Positions 45,501 through 58,600 are shown, counted from the stretch's first letter. The stretch is DNA of 64,000 bases from Spizellomyces punctatus DAOM BR117 (GCF_000182565.1 NW_015971538.1:1357447-1421446); one strand, 5' to 3'. Notes: a model not told the origin generated them from the sequence alone. Translations and numbers: made by a program.

Positions 45501-46231
45501 TGATCCTGATCGGGAGCATGTGCAAAATGCCGCCGCACTAAGGAGGAGAAAGGGAAAGGGAAAGGGGCAGTCTCCGGTGCCTTCGAACGATGTCGGCGAG
45601 ACCTGCATTTGGACTGTTGTGGGAACGGGTGGGTAAACACATATCCTGACACAAAACTATCCACCCGAGTCTTAATGGAATGTAAATCTGTATAGATCAA
45701 ATCGAATGCACATTCCACATCCCAACACTAACACCCAGCGAAATCGACACACTCGATCCTGCATCGCTTCCCTGCTCCGACTGTGACAGCGATATCTTTA
45801 GCTCCTCTGACGATGAGGACCCCCATGGATCACCGACACCCCGGGAACCCCTTCGGACTCGCTTCCCTCTCATGCGAGTCCACCCCATACCAACCACAAA
45901 GTTCATCACGAGGTTCAACCCCGGTGTCATCGCCTTGACTGGCACAAACTTTCAACCAAACCTATGGGTCTTTTTCGGTACCCATCCGTCAACCAAAACT
46001 CAGGTTGAAACCAGTGAACTGCTACTCGCTAGTCTTCCCGGGCATAACGCAGACGTGGATGTTTCGCTTGACGGTTGCGTTAAGCAAGAGCAAAAGAGTA
46101 TCTACTTTTCGTCAACGACAGAAACATCTTACCCCACCTCCCCTGTCTCCACGCCCCAAATTGTCCCCATTTTACTCGTCCGAGATGATGGGGTCATCTA
46201 TCGAACAGGTCATTATTATCGGCTGGAATGA
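42593..46231 (+). CDS. CSL family transcription factor (CBF1/Su(H)/LAG-1)
   Basis: DNA-binding factor of the Notch-effector family, which in fungi works without Notch (compare Cbf11 and Cbf12 of fission yeast). Exon 1 (42593-43698) encodes a disordered region of about 370 residues with polyalanine and RRRR stretches. The Rel-homology N-domain starts at LVGEYLQDPSHECTIIVTQS and holds the DNA-contact block AQKSYGEEKRFFTSPICRLL, split by an intron (AAG AG|G TTC). The beta-trefoil domain has AVFQKLHVGVNESRKRVPLF, KPFTKISKPSKKRQTSKA, STIAIFNRTKSQTGNTRFLG and WDNWVIFAVDD, then TVVLQNCSTGLVTRPLIVRK and DPISPLHKVAFQLAGHAG. The C-terminal Ig-like domain (IPTTKFITRFNPGVIALTGT, VPILLVRDDGVIYRTGHYYR) ends at 46231. 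Long insertions after GGGWDL and near RRNRGRR are typical of fungal members. One intron (44411-44476) appears to use a GC donor. Confidence 0.9.
44411..44476 (+). other. Putative GC-AG intron in the CSL gene
   Basis: Phase demands a join between the exon ending VPLFFQ (CAG at 44408-44410) and ATT CAA TGT CCT at 44477, which leads into GPLLYESKPFTKISKPSKKR. The only fitting donor is gcatgt, after CAG; GT donors in the region give a stop or the wrong frame. The acceptor is ttttag. The joined product aligns with the family's ISKPSKK block. Confidence 0.6.
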
Positions 46232-46880
46232 CGGTTACTAACGCAAGAATCATCAAAAGTCAGTTTGCTATCTACAAGTCGTCATAGTGGGTTCGACAGT
46301 AGTAGTTTGGTTTTTTTGTTTTTGTAGAGGTGTAAGTCTTTCAAGTTTGTATTGATTTAGCGTGTACGTACAATGTATCCTGTATCATGATGTGGTGATT
46401 TGCCGTGCCATGTCAATGTGATCTGGCATGTTAGAGGGCATGTACGAGAGGGATGGGTTGAGGCTTCTTGTATAAAATTACGTGGTTTGCATTCCAAGAT
46501 GCAATGTTAGTGGGTCGGTTTTGACGCAGCATTCTCAATACGGCTCGACATCTTCCAATTCAACAGTTATAAGGTTATATACAAAGGCAATCTGTTCCCA
46601 GCGAGTGTCTATGTATTTACATCCCACTAAATGTCTACTGCTTTCAAGAAAGCCCTGTCTCACTCCCCTTCTTCAACTTGCTATAAATGACCACAAGGTT
46701 ATGGTCGCACCCCGAATCGATGCGGCACTTTACTCTCGTTTATAAATATTCTCCCTTCATCTGATCTAGCATTTAAATGGAGGGCTGCATTGAGTGAATT
46801 CTTGGGTGTTTTCCGACGCCTTCGACAGCAGCAAAACAGGTTAGCCGCCACGTCTGATCAAACATAATGTCTGAATCCAC
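46232..46880. other. Intergenic between two converging genes
   Basis: No gene seen. It should contain the 3' ends of the CSL and F-box gene transcripts. Confidence 0.5.
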
Positions 46881-48437
46881 CTACCCCATTGGATATAATC
46901 CTCTCCTTTCAATCTCGTGAAATATCTCATCACAGGTTCGTAAACCCCCCAAATGCTTCAACGCAATCAGTGCGGCATCTGCCCAACTTTGATTTGTCGC
47001 GGATCGAGAGTCCCGTTCAGCAATTCCTGGTCTAAAATCCCATACTTTTACCAAGCCGTCGTCTGAACCGCTGACGATCATTTCCGCCGTGCAGTCTACG
47101 GCATTGACGTCGCCGACGTGTGATTTGAGCGTATGTAAGAGTTTCAAGGTTGTGAGGGACCAGATACGGACGGTCTATGAACGCAATGTTATATGGCTTG
47201 GGTTGTCCAGTGAAAAATATGCGCTGACACTCACGTTATCGTATGCACCCGTAATGAGCCTTCCGCAACTGGTTTGCAGGCATCTAACACCATCTGTGTG
47301 TCCTTTGAGTTCGACGATACTGCAATCTTTCCTTTTAATGGCACCATGACTCCGCTTGGCTACAGCTGAAATCTCCTCGTTGGGTTTCCAGACTAATATA
47401 ATTCCTTTCTCGTCCCCGGTTACAATCCGTCCATTGTCCAGCATCCTAAGGCTAGTGATCGTACTCTTGTGTAGCTCAAGCCGAGCGACCAGTGAGTAGC
47501 TATTTCTGGACCACACGTATATGTCATCTTCCACTGCCGCATAGATGTAGGAAGAGTTAAAGTCCACACTATGGACACTGTTTCGTGTCGAGTCTGGGAT
47601 TGAGAGGTTGCGAACAGGCTGCAATGTTTGTCGATTCCATAGTTGGATACCGCTGGTCATGGTACCCACGGCAAGAAGCGATGCAGATGTCCGGATGCAG
47701 ATGACGGATGACGGGTGCCGAAGTATCATGTTCGGCCGGGTAGTCATATGGAGTCCTCCGAGATGGTATTCCCATATTTTGACGATCCCTTTCAGCAACC
47801 GTCAGTGTTGGTCCACGGCTGAAGGGGAACTGCAGCAACGGCGCTCACCATCCCAGCTACCACTGATTACATTGCCATCAGATATCGCCAAGCAACTGAC
47901 AGCCATTCTATGCGCCCCTTGTTGCCTCGTAACTGTACTATTGAAATCCATTATTTGGAGCTTCCCGGTCCGATCTCCACTTATTATGCGTCCGTTGTTT
48001 TCATCGATGGCAACGGCCAGCACAACATCCGCATGCCCTGTAAAAGAGTCTTCGCTCCACTGTCCAGTGTCCCACCGTGTATCCAGCTCTAATCGTTGTC
48101 TCACCCATTTCTTCCATTCCCAACCGTGGCTTGTTTCGCTCGTCAGGTGCATCTCTCGTCGTAATGGATGACTTTCAGGCGATTTTGCCATCACGTGCGT
48201 GGAGTCAATGTAGTTGTGCTTAATGGCGAGTTTGTACCATATGCTTTCGTCTTGGCAGAGTTGATACCACAGAGAGCATGTCTGGGAAGCCTGTATGAGG
48301 GAATATCCTGCGAGGTGGGTCAAGATGTTCAGAGCTACTTCTGGAGGGAGTGTGAGAATGCTACCCGTGGGCAGTTTGGCAGAGGTTCTAGACGATTGTC
48401 GGACTGGAGAGGGTGGTTTCATTGGTGAGCGTGGCAT
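46881..48437 (-). CDS. F-box / WD40 repeat protein
   Basis: Likely substrate receptor of an SCF ubiquitin ligase. The start at 48437 is MPRSPMKPPSPVRQSSRTSA. The F-box reads LTLPPEVALNILTHLAGYSL and TCSLWYQLCQDESIWYKLAI (residues about 30-75). WD40 blades follow: FTGHADVVLAVAIDENNGRI, GAHRMAVSCLAISDGNVISG, ILRHPSSVICIRTSASLLAV, SVHSVDFNSSYIYAAVEDDI, LHKSTITSLRMLDNGRIVTG, LKGHTDGVRCLQTSCGRLIT and LKSHVGDVNAVDCTAEMIVS. The C-terminal tail (WADAALIALKHLGGLRTCDE) is helical. Two introns separate the blades: near 47795-47848 (...SGSWDG|IVKIWEY) and near 47174-47235 (TGAYDN|TVRIWSL). The substrate cannot be read from the sequence. Confidence 0.9.
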
Positions 48438-48734
48438 ATCCTCCTATGTCAGGAGCCTATGACGAGGAAGACGAGTGGTTGGAGCATGTGTCGGCAACCA
48501 GCGGGAAGTCTGTAAACCAAGACGCGTTTCTCCTCGTTGATCAAGCAGTCTTTCGCTCTTCGACAAGCGCATTAGAAACAGCGCAATGTCTTCGACCATA
48601 CAACACTCAGCGAGGGTCTATTTATTGTAATATCTATTTCAATTATTTCCAGTACGCTCCGAACGTCAATCAGCATCGACAATGACGGTATTTCCAAAGC
48701 AAAACAAACGAACATCAACACCTGTAAGAACAGA

Positions 48735-50240
48735 TCAACTCCATCTGAGCAAGCTCTTTGCGGCAGACTTAAATCTGCTATCAAGAAGAATAAACAAGAA
48801 CGGCGTTGCGGCCTGTAAGAAGAGGAACCTCGTCATGAGTTTCCAGATTACACGTATTAAGGGATTAGAACGGAGAGTCATACCGCATTGACAGGGAACC
48901 CAACGGCCGCCAACATATCCGGCACTTGAGAGGACATGCGATTCGTCACCGTCTCTGGGATCAAAATTAGGAACACCCAGAGTCCCCAAGTGAGTGCAAA
49001 GGTGGTCACGAGAATGGCGAATTTACGAATCAGCGCTGCATAGATGCTTGAAGGTTAGATTGTGTACCGTATGAACCAACTGAGTGACTCTGCGAGTACC
49101 TCTTTCCTCGGGGCCCGCACTCCGGTTCAAAGTTGACTTGGACATAACAAGTGCCTCTTCGGTGCCTGCTTTCAGTAGTAAATCTTTTGGCAACGGTCCC
49201 CCAGCTGTGTTGCTGCCAACAGCGTCCGCGGTGCCAGCACTTGTTGCAGAATCCATGATATCGCTCTTCAGCGTTGATCGTGCCCCGGTGCTGGAGAGGT
49301 GCGTCTTCATATCTCTCAGCCCAGCAACGCTTTGGCGGAATTTGCGAAATATGGACAGGTAGCAGAAACTCATGATGAGGACAAAAGACACGTAACATAC
49401 GATGGTGAAATATCCCATCGCCTTTTGGCCCCACTTGGGTGCCATCCAATCGGGGTCGCAATACGTATGACTGGCGGCTAGGATGGGTCTGTTGCCCGAT
49501 GCGAGCACGTTGAGGATTGTAAATACTTGAAATAACGTCGCTCATGAGATGTGTATGTGACAGGCTATAAACTGCGTGCTAGTGTCTGTACATACCAATT
49601 GCAACAATCCAGCTGTTTATGATCATTATATACGTGTCCGCTGGTTTTGACGAGCGCCTACAAGGAAATGGAACCCCATAAGTTTGTTTTTAAGACTCGG
49701 GGCGACCGACAAATCTCAGAACTTACTCTTTGACAATACTCATCCATCTATCTAATGAAACGAGCATCAGCGTCTGCATCGAGACAGCTTGGCAGATGTT
49801 GTTCATCATGGAGTTGGCTTGGCAACTCCACACTCCGCTTGCCCAAGCACCATGATATACTATGATATCTCTCTGTCAGGAGGCTTTTCACATCCAAAGC
49901 GGTATTTGAGTACATGTATCTCACCATTCCAACTCTTGAGGATGACTTGAAAAATTGCCCAAGCCAAGTCAAAAAAGGATATATTCAAGATCTGTGTGCT
50001 GACGTTGAGGACAAAGAGCTGGAAATCGCTATTCCAAAGATTTTACCATGCTGTACTTACCAACAAACTCTTGATGCTAGTACGCAGAGTTCGATCATGA
50101 TACCATACACACCATAAAAATACATTCCCGACGACGCAGACTGCGTTGATTAACAGTACAACCACGTTTACAGCTCGTTCGGCCGGGGTATTGGGGTACC
50201 ATTCGCCAATGTTAGCAGTATAGCTGGTCTCAGCGGTCAT
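48735..50240 (-). CDS. Class A (rhodopsin-like) seven-helix receptor
   Basis: Integral membrane receptor of about 400 residues in seven exons, starting at 50240 (MTAETSYTANIGEWYPNTPA), with a short outside N-terminus. Helix 1 has the class A asparagine in NAVCVVGNVFLWCVW. Helix 2 has NISFFDLAWAIFQVIL with the conserved aspartate. Helix 3 starts with the conserved cysteine (WSCQANSMMNNICQ) and ends LVSLDRWMSIV, a D/ERY-type motif. Helix 4 contains IMIINSWIVAI, with the conserved tryptophan. The second outside loop has the partner cysteine in HTYCDPDWMAP. Helix 5 is FTIVCYVSFVLIMSFCYLSI. The third inside loop is about 90 residues, Ser/Thr-rich. Helix 6 reads ILVTTFALTWGLWVFLILI and helix 7 NAAATPFLFILLDSRF, taking the place of NPxxY. 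No lysine lies in helix 7, so it is not an opsin. The ligand is unknown. Confidence 0.82.
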
Positions 50241-50929
50241 GTCAGCGATGAGCGCAAGCTGGAAATGGACCAACTGCGTTTTTAGTGAAGGTTAATGTGA
50301 TGTTGTGTCTACGGCGTACGACGGTAGCACGGTACAGTACCCAGAAATAGGCTCAACGGTTAAAATAAACCTTTACATCGGTGATCCAAATGTCCAACCG
50401 CATATTAAATCTAGTGGGACACTTTGTGTAGTTTGTTGGCAACAGACATAGCTTTAACAATGGGACACAAATCCTCCCTGTACCTATTTCGAGTATCGTT
50501 TAGCGCTAAATGTCCTTACGTAAGCGATATATGTTTCCCTTGGCGTCGTTCCAGCTTGTTTGTTTTTATTTTTGGTTATGAATGATACGTTGAGCGGGAA
50601 TATTCATATCACTATCCGCATTTCAATGTCACATGGTGGGAGAAACAAGGAGGCATTTGGAAAAACAAGCGGTGCGGCGTCATCCTATGGGACAAACTAG
50701 ATTCGACAAACCAATATAAGCAACACAGCTTTTGTGCAAGCGGGATGCTTGTTCTACATTGCTTGCTGGCATATCCGACTGTTCTAAACTAGTCGACAAT
50801 TCACACCAAACCTTTGCGGCGTGTTTCTTACAGCTAATATGGCAAGTAACAGATGTTCTTTTATTTCCATACGATAATGAAAACATTTGCTGACGAACAA
50901 CCCTGCCGTTCTCAGCTACATGGTCCTAA
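50241..50929. other. Intergenic upstream of the receptor
   Basis: No gene seen. It lies between the receptor start and the stop of the small membrane protein, both on the minus strand. Confidence 0.5.
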
Positions 50930-51337
50930 CTAATCAACGTTTATGGATCCTCCTAGACTTCCACCTGGGCGACCAGTACTATTACCGCTGGTCGAAGGGG
51001 TTTTTACGGTAGTCTTGGCTGCAAATCCGCCTCTCTTCACCCACATGACATCCAATATAATCACATTCACAACACACCCAAGCATGACCAGCATGAAAAG
51101 AACTACCCAAACGCGGAATCCGCGGCGTATTCGTTCCAATTCGGCAGCATTTGGCGTGGGGCTGGTAGAGGGATGGGGCTCGGGATAATGCGATGAGGTT
51201 CCTCCTGTCCCCATGGCAGATCCGCCTTTTGTGGGTCGGCTGGCCTTTGGCGATACAACTTCGCGGGTATCCGTGCCCGATGAACGTTGGCGCGGGCCGA
51301 GGATTTTAATGATGAGGCGAGGGATCCAGAGAAGCAT
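50930..51337 (-). CDS. Small single-pass membrane protein
   Basis: Single exon, 135 residues, start at 51337 (MLLWIPRLIIKILGPRQRSS). The first 15 residues are hydrophobic. A Ser/Pro/Gly-rich stretch follows, then a clear membrane helix (FRVWVVLFMLVMLGCVVNVI, residues about 80-105) flanked by RIRRG and KRGG, and a Thr/Ser/Gly-rich C-terminus. I do not recognise a family. It lies on the same strand as, and 690 bp upstream of, the receptor, but nothing shows that the two act together. Confidence 0.5.
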   Translation of the reverse strand: MLLWIPRLIIKILGPRQRSSGTDTREVVSPKASRPTKGGSAMGTGGTSSHYPEPHPSTSPTPNAAELERIRRGFRVWVVLFMLVMLGCVVNVIILDVMWVKRGGFAAKTTVKTPSTSGNSTGRPGGSLGGSINVD

Positions 51338-52619
51338 GGTGACGCTTCGCTCCAACGTTGGTTGACGGTATATATGTGTGTAGTGGGCACCGTTAGTAGT
51401 TCACAACGGTGAGTATGTGAGCATGAATCCCAGCACATGGCCGCATATTGGCGTATCCATTCGGAGCTATGAACAGGCTCATAACTTTTTCTCCGCTAGA
51501 TAATGCATTCTGAAAGAAAACTTGGTGATTCACCACCGCTTCAAAACTGCTATTATTCGCGATTTCCCAAAATTGATCATTTATGACTAGAATATGTGAC
51601 ATCCCGTAAATTGAACACCACTAAAATGGGAGTGATGATTTACCTTCTGACTGTACCAAAACTTGCTTTTGTCTTGAACGGGCATACGATGTGATAGTTG
51701 GCTAGTGCTGCATTGTTATAGCTGGCTAGTGGTGCATGTACGGAGAGAAAACTTGAAGGTCCTGCTGCAAACCATACCCTCGGGTTCATTCTAGATTACT
51801 AATTCTTTAGACCTAATGGAATTCGACTCTGCAGGAAGTCTGGAGGGAACGACGGAGGAGAGGACGAGTTTGCGCAGTACCGTATCGCGTGTCTTCCCGC
51901 GCAAGATGCAGGTGGAAGCATTAAAATTAAGATTGCTGCGCACTTCTTAATGGTATCTATGTGCTCTCAATCGGGCCCCTTTGCAATTAATTTCTAGCAT
52001 GTGGGTCAAGAATATTGCTAATGATGTCGAAGCGGAGTTAAAGCTTGGATTATAAAAAGAGGTCGGGTAGCGTCCTTTTCTCACTCAACTCAGTCGCGGT
52101 CGAATCAATGGTCTGTCTTAGCGCCGTTTACAGACTCAAGCAACCCTCGCAATGAACTCAATGCTGACAGCTGGCGCTGTCTCTGCCATTGCCAGGGGCC
52201 TGACCTGTAAACAACGCTTGTTGGGAAATGGCCATGGAGACTGTATCAAATCCAAGGTGTCCTGTAACTTTCGCCGTTTATAGAATCGGGCACCCACGCG
52301 ATGCCTTGAACTGTTCATCTGCTGGCAGTCGCTTGGGGCCTGACCTGTAAACAACGAAAAGTTTCACGACAAGGTGCTCGTATAGACGGTTGACACTCCA
52401 ACAGGTAAGTAGGCTGCCGCTTACACGTCGCTTACGAAAGCAAGTTTGATTTTTTTTGGATTTGGGCCTTGACGCGGATTGCGCTTAGTCGCGCTGACAA
52501 GATCGTGAGTGCAAGCGCTGCAAGCTTGGCCTTCCAGCAGCGTTTTTCTACCGCTTTTCTTTCCAATTTTCGGAGTGGGACCTCGAACGGTCTCTGCGGG
52601 CAGTAATAGCGGGACTGCG
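51338..52619. other. Intergenic upstream of MDN1, with diverged tandem duplication
   Basis: No gene seen. A direct repeat of TAGCTGGCTAGTGGTGCAT type lies near 51695-51740. The right half carries the 147-bp duplication listed separately. The MDN1 leader must lie at the right end. Confidence 0.5.
52118..52360. repeat. Diverged tandem duplication upstream of MDN1
   Basis: Two units share a CGCCGTTTACAGA-like start, a CAATGAACT-like middle and the perfect end GGGGCCTGACCTGTAAACAA (52195 and 52336 area). Spacing is about 141-147 bp. The inner parts differ by many substitutions. Confidence 0.7.
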
Positions 52620-55600
52620 ATGGGTACCGCCATGTTTGATACAAGCGGAGCGACGGCGAAGCCAACTGGGCCTGACTGTCCAGTAGAAAATCTTACATTC
52701 CGTTTCAACATTTTCCCTTCACTTGCACTGTTTGCTTCTTCATTTACTTCTTCAAACTGTATACAACAGCACGAGCGAGCGCTTATCACTTCCATTGTAA
52801 CATCACCACTACCTGCACACCAACTTCCAATACAACACTTGCTCGATACTCTTGCTTCCCTTCTTCTTCGACCATGCCAAACTACTCACCTCGTACACCT
52901 TTTTCGGCCTTTATTATTGGACTTTGCTGCTAGGTGGATAGCAGCTCTGAAAAATGCTGAGAGGGCCGAACGAATGTATGCGGGGATCTGTGAATGTTGC
53001 CGGCCAGAAAAAAAGCCGGTAGTCTCAACAATAGCATCACCCCACTCGAGTCCGAAACATGATTTGGACGGAAACATTGTAAATAGTTATGTGGATAGAG
53101 ATAGGGCATGTGAACGGATCGAAACGCTTTTGGGAGCGTTGTCTATGATCTTACCTGTAGCCCCGCAAATATTGACCTACGCAGTCCAGGGGATGACCAT
53201 GGCGATGAATTTGGAGGTGTTACAGGTAGGATTCGGTACTATAGTTTTTGCTACTTCCTATGTTCGATGCTAAATACCTCGTATTTCGATCCAACAGCGC
53301 TCAGCATCACTCTCTCCTACGTCCCTTCAACGTCAAAGGCGGCTAATGCGTAGCCTCTACCGTTTGGTCCGATGGGATCCCTCAACCTTTACTCCCTTGA
53401 TGTCCTGGACACCATTATATACCATTGTATTACATCACGACTCTAAAGTGCGTACATTCGCCGCCCACACTCTTGCAATTGTCCTTGGAATGTCCGATGC
53501 CGAGACGCAGGTGTTCGTAACAAGGTTATTGAAGGCAGATATTGAGCAGGATGGGGAATTGCAATTACTTCGATTGATTGAGGATGAATACGACACCATT
53601 GAGCAAGCGCATTTATTTGATGTTTCCCCTGACAATGCGTCAGGACAGTGCCTCTGGATAGGTGCCAGTGATCTGTCGTCACTAACAGTGGATTTATCTG
53701 GAATTCTACTGCCCTCTGCAAGCGCACCAGACAACAATAGAATACCTTCCCTCATCCCGACATCGACTACCAGACGCAATCTCCATAGTGTCGCATTGGC
53801 ACTATCCCTCAACGTTCCCATTTTGCTCCAAGGAGCGCCAGGTGTAGGAAAAACATCATTAGTAGAGGAAGCAGCTCGTCTCCTCGGGCGACACGACACA
53901 CTCCTTAAAATTCATCTCGGAGATCAAACGGATGCCAAGGTGCTCTTGGGAACATACATTTGTACGTCCACCCCAGGTTCCTTCCGCTGGCAACCTGGTG
54001 TGCTCACAACAGCCGTCACTGAAGGCCGATGGATTTTATTTGAAGATGTTGACCTGGCTCCGTTGGAAGTGGTCAGCGTACTGGTCCCCTTGTTAGAGAC
54101 TGGGTGGCTGTTTGTTGCGAGCAGAGGGGAGAAAGTGAAGGCAAAGGAGGGCTTCAGAGTTTTTGGAACCAGATCTGTCGGGCCTGGCACACGAGGAATG
54201 GGTGGGCATGCTGCTGGAGAAGGCTTATGGCATCGAGTCGCTGTCGAGCCATTGAGTGAGCAGGAGATTGTCGACGTAATTAGTGAGAAGTTTCCTCGGT
54301 TAAAGGCTGCTGGTCTGCAAGAACGGATCATTAAGGCGTTCAATGTGATTGGAGACTTATTTAAGGATAAGATGGTGAGCGGGGGTCGAAGTGCGTCGTT
54401 GAGGGACTTGATCAAATGGTGCAATAGGGTGGAGGTTATGACGAAAGTGCGACTATCTGTAAGTGACCATCAGCAAGCAATGGATGTTGATGGGGAAGAT
54501 TCCGATCTATCCCTGGCAGTCAGAGAAGATCTTTACCGTGAAGCAGCCGACTGCTTTACTGGTATGATTACGGAGAAAGCGGTGCGAGACAAAGTTCTTG
54601 AAGAAATTGGAAGCGTTCTCGGTGTCCCCCCACATCGCGTGCATTTTTATTCAGAGGTGCATGTTCCAACTATTCAAACCTCCGACCAAACTACTTCTGT
54701 GGGGCGTGTTACGCTTTCCAAGAATCCCCGTGATCTCCTCCAAGCAAGCACTCCACGACCGTTTGCACCTACACCATCAACGGTCCGCCTTTTGGAACGG
54801 TTAGCAGTCAGTACAGCTCAGAACGAGCCTATCCTCCTCGTGGGTGAAACTGGTACCGGAAAAACCACTGTCGTCCAACACCTGGCCCACTTGACCAATA
54901 CCCCTCTCACCGTCATCAACATGTCCCAGCAGTCAGATTCTAGCGATCTTCTTGGTGGCTTCAAACCAGTTGACGTGAAAATTCTCGCGGTTCCTGTCCT
55001 GAACGAATTTGAGCGACTGTTTGCTGCAACATTTTCAGTAAAAGCTAACGTCGCCTTTCTTGAAGGTGTACGCAAGGGCTTCAAGGGCAGTAGATGGCCG
55101 ATTTTCATCAAAGGTTGTCGAATGGGCGTGAAAATGGCGGAAGAGGTGTTTGCTAGAATGAAAGGAGAGATGGCGAGTGGGGCAAGAGCGGAGTCCGGTC
55201 AAGCTAACAAGAAGAAGAAAACCAAGAGGACTTATGATCCAGCGCTGGAAACCGAATGGCAATCCTTTGCGAAGAACTTGTTAACTTTTGAAAGTACCCA
55301 GCAGAAAGTTTCAGCATCACTTCTGTTCTCGTTCATTGAGGGAGCGCTGGTCCGTGCGATTAAAGAGGGGCATTGGGTGCTACTCGATGAAATAAATCTA
55401 GCCACACCCGAAACTCTCGACTGTCTCACAGGATTGTTGGCTTCTGCAACATCTAGTCTGGTACTTCTCGAACGGGGTGATACCGAGCCTGTCTTTAGAC
55501 ATCCAAATTTCAGGTTATTCGGTTGTATGAATCCGGCTAACGATGCCGGGAAGAAAGATTTGGCGGCCGGTCTCCGTGGGCGATTTACGGAGTTTTGGGT

Positions 55601-58600
55601 AGATGCACCAGATTCCACCTTTGTGGATTTGGTCGGTATCATACGCCAGTACCTTCAAGCAGTTTTACCACCGTCCACGGCCGGTGCAGACCTTTGTACC
55701 GATATTGCAACATTCTATACCAGTGTTCGCGGCTTTGCATCGCAGGGACTGATCTATGATGGCGCAGATCACCGAGTGCACTACAGTATGCGGACGCTTG
55801 CGAGAGCATTGATGTTTGCTGCTGGGACAACGGCGAAAGGTGTCTGGGGAATACGTAGAGCCACCTGGGAAGGATGCTCCATGACCTTTGGTACAGGACT
55901 TGGGGAAGTGAGTCGGGTAAAAGTGGAAACGGTTTTACGAGAGACAGTGGGCAAAGGTGTCAACCTTGGTCGAGGAATTCGGAATCCTGACCTCCATTCC
56001 GAAGTTGCGAGACATGTTAACGTGGGAAGTTACTGGCTTCCGCTTGGACCTTCACCGCCCGCCGATACACTGGCCCTGTCAGAAACGTACATCCTAACGC
56101 CAACGGTGCTCCAGAATCTGTCTTACTTGTCGCGTGCGGTCATGTCCGGAAAGTATCCTGTGCTAATACAAGGGCCCACCAGTGCCGGTAAGACCAGTAT
56201 GGTCGAATATTTGGCGAAGTTGACTGGACACGTTTGTGTGCGTGTAAACAATCATGAAGGGACGGAGGTTGCAGAGTATATCGGAGGATGGGGGGAGAGC
56301 GAAGATGGGGCGGAAGCAGGTAGAGGGCGGTTAGTGTGGCAGGAGGTAAGACAATGAGGTTCTATTAATATAACTTTTTGGTTCCCAATATGCTAACGTG
56401 ACATTATTAGGGAATTCTTGTCACTGCGCTCAAAAAGGGACACTGGCTCATTCTGGATGAACTCAATCTTGCACCGTCAGATGTGCTTGAATCGCTTAAC
56501 CGCCTCCTCGACGACAACAGAGAACTTTTCATTCCGGAAACGCAAACCACCATTCGTCCTCACCCCTCCTTCATGCTCTTCGCCACTCAAAATCCCGCAG
56601 GAACAACTTACGGTGGTCGTAAACAACTGTCTCGAGCATTCCGAAACCGGTTTCTGGAGATCCATTTTGGAGATATACCGACAAAGGAGCTGAACACTAT
56701 TTTGGAAACCCGTTGCAAGATTGCACCATCGTATGCTCAGCGCATTGTTGCGGTCTATAAATCTCTTCAAACAACCCGTGGCCGTGGCCGTGTATTCGAA
56801 GGTCGTCATGGGTTTGTGACTCTCCGTGATTTGTTTAGGTGGGCCGGACGTGAGTGCGTTGGGTATGAAGCTTTAGCTGAAGAGGGGTGGTGCCTTTTGG
56901 GTGAGCGCATGCGAAGCGAGGAGGATCGACGAATCGTCAAGGAAGTAATCGAGAAAGAGATGAAGGTCTCTATCGATATTGACGACCTCTATGAACGAGG
57001 ATTTGCAGCAGTGTTGGCACAGGTGGAAGGTAACCGGACAGGTCCCGTAAGCGAGCTTGTTGATAAAATGGTGTGGACCCCTACTACGAAAAGGCTTTTC
57101 ACGCTCGTTTGGAAGTGTGTGCAGTTCAATGAGCCTGTCCTACTCGTCGGTGACACTGGAGCGGGAAAGACAACAGTTTGTCAGGTCGTGGCCGCAGTGT
57201 GCGGAAAGGAACTGAAGATTGTGAATGCACACCAAGGGAGCGAGGTGGCTGACTTTGTTGGAGGAATGAGACCAGTTCGAGGTCGCGAAGAAGCGGTAAA
57301 TGAGGCTTGGGAGACGTTGGGGGCCTTGCGAAATCAGTTGAGTTTTGAAGGAAGCGAGCACGAGGATTTGAAAAGAGCTATCAGCGAGACCGAGGACGTT
57401 GTAAAGGAGCGTATTTCTGTTAATGAGGACATTAAGACGTTGTTGGAGCGGGCGCGAGAGCTATTCAACAAGTCTCAGACACTATTCACATGGCGCGATG
57501 GACCTCTCACGACAGCGCTCCGCTTTGGCGCACATTTTCTTTTGGACGAAATCTCACTTGCCGACGATTCTGTTCTCGAACGCCTCAATTCAGTTCTCGA
57601 ACCTTCACAATTCTTGTTGCTGGCCGAAAAAGGCCGGGCAGAGGCGTTGTATGCGGCAGAAGGCTTCCGATTTCTTGCGACAATGAATCCAGGAGGCGAT
57701 TATGGGAAAAAGGAACTGAGTCCTGCGCTGCGTAACCGATTCTGCGAGATCTGGGTACCAGGTGTGACCGCTAGGAGTGACTTGGAGGGACTTGTTGCAA
57801 AGAAGTTGAACGTTGGAGGGGTGAACAATGCAGACGCCGCATTGTGTGCACAATGGATGATGGACTTCTACGACTGGCTTGCGCAACGTCTGAGAAAGGA
57901 TCGTGATGCCGTTGTTTCTTTACGTGATGTACTGGGGTGGATTGAATTCCTTGCCGGTGTGCACACTGCCGGAGTATTAGGACTTCAAGAGGCGTTTGTG
58001 CACGGGGGATGCATGGTGGTGGTGGATGGTATTGGAGTCAACCCTGCTCTGGGAGTCTTGGGCGCTGTGGACAATGTCAAGATGGAAGTGAGGCGTGCTT
58101 TGTGGCGAATGTGTGGTGGAGAAGAGCAGGGAAATGATGAGGTTGGGCTTGGCGGCGCTATAACTGTAGACAACAGGTTCGGAGTATCTCCATTTTTTAT
58201 CGCAATGGGGCCTGAGACTGTGAGGGACGTAACGTTCTCGTTCATGGCGCCTACAACACTCCGAAATCTTACTCGTGTGCTGCGAGCCCTGCAGCTAGTC
58301 AAGCCTGTCTTGTTAGAGGGGTCGCCAGGAGTTGGTAAAACGTCTTTGATCACAACATTGGCACATCTGACGGGGCATAGACTGACACGTATCAACTTGT
58401 CTGATCAAACCGATCTGATGGACCTGTTCGGCACGGACTTACCGGTTGAGGGAACTGGCAATGCCGGGCGCTTCGCTTGGTGCGATGGACCATTCCTCAG
58501 TGCCATGAAACGTGGAGAGTGGGTTTTGCTTGACGAGTTGAATCTGGCATCACAACAGGTCCTCGAGGGTTTGAACGCGTGCCTAGATCATCGTGGAGAG

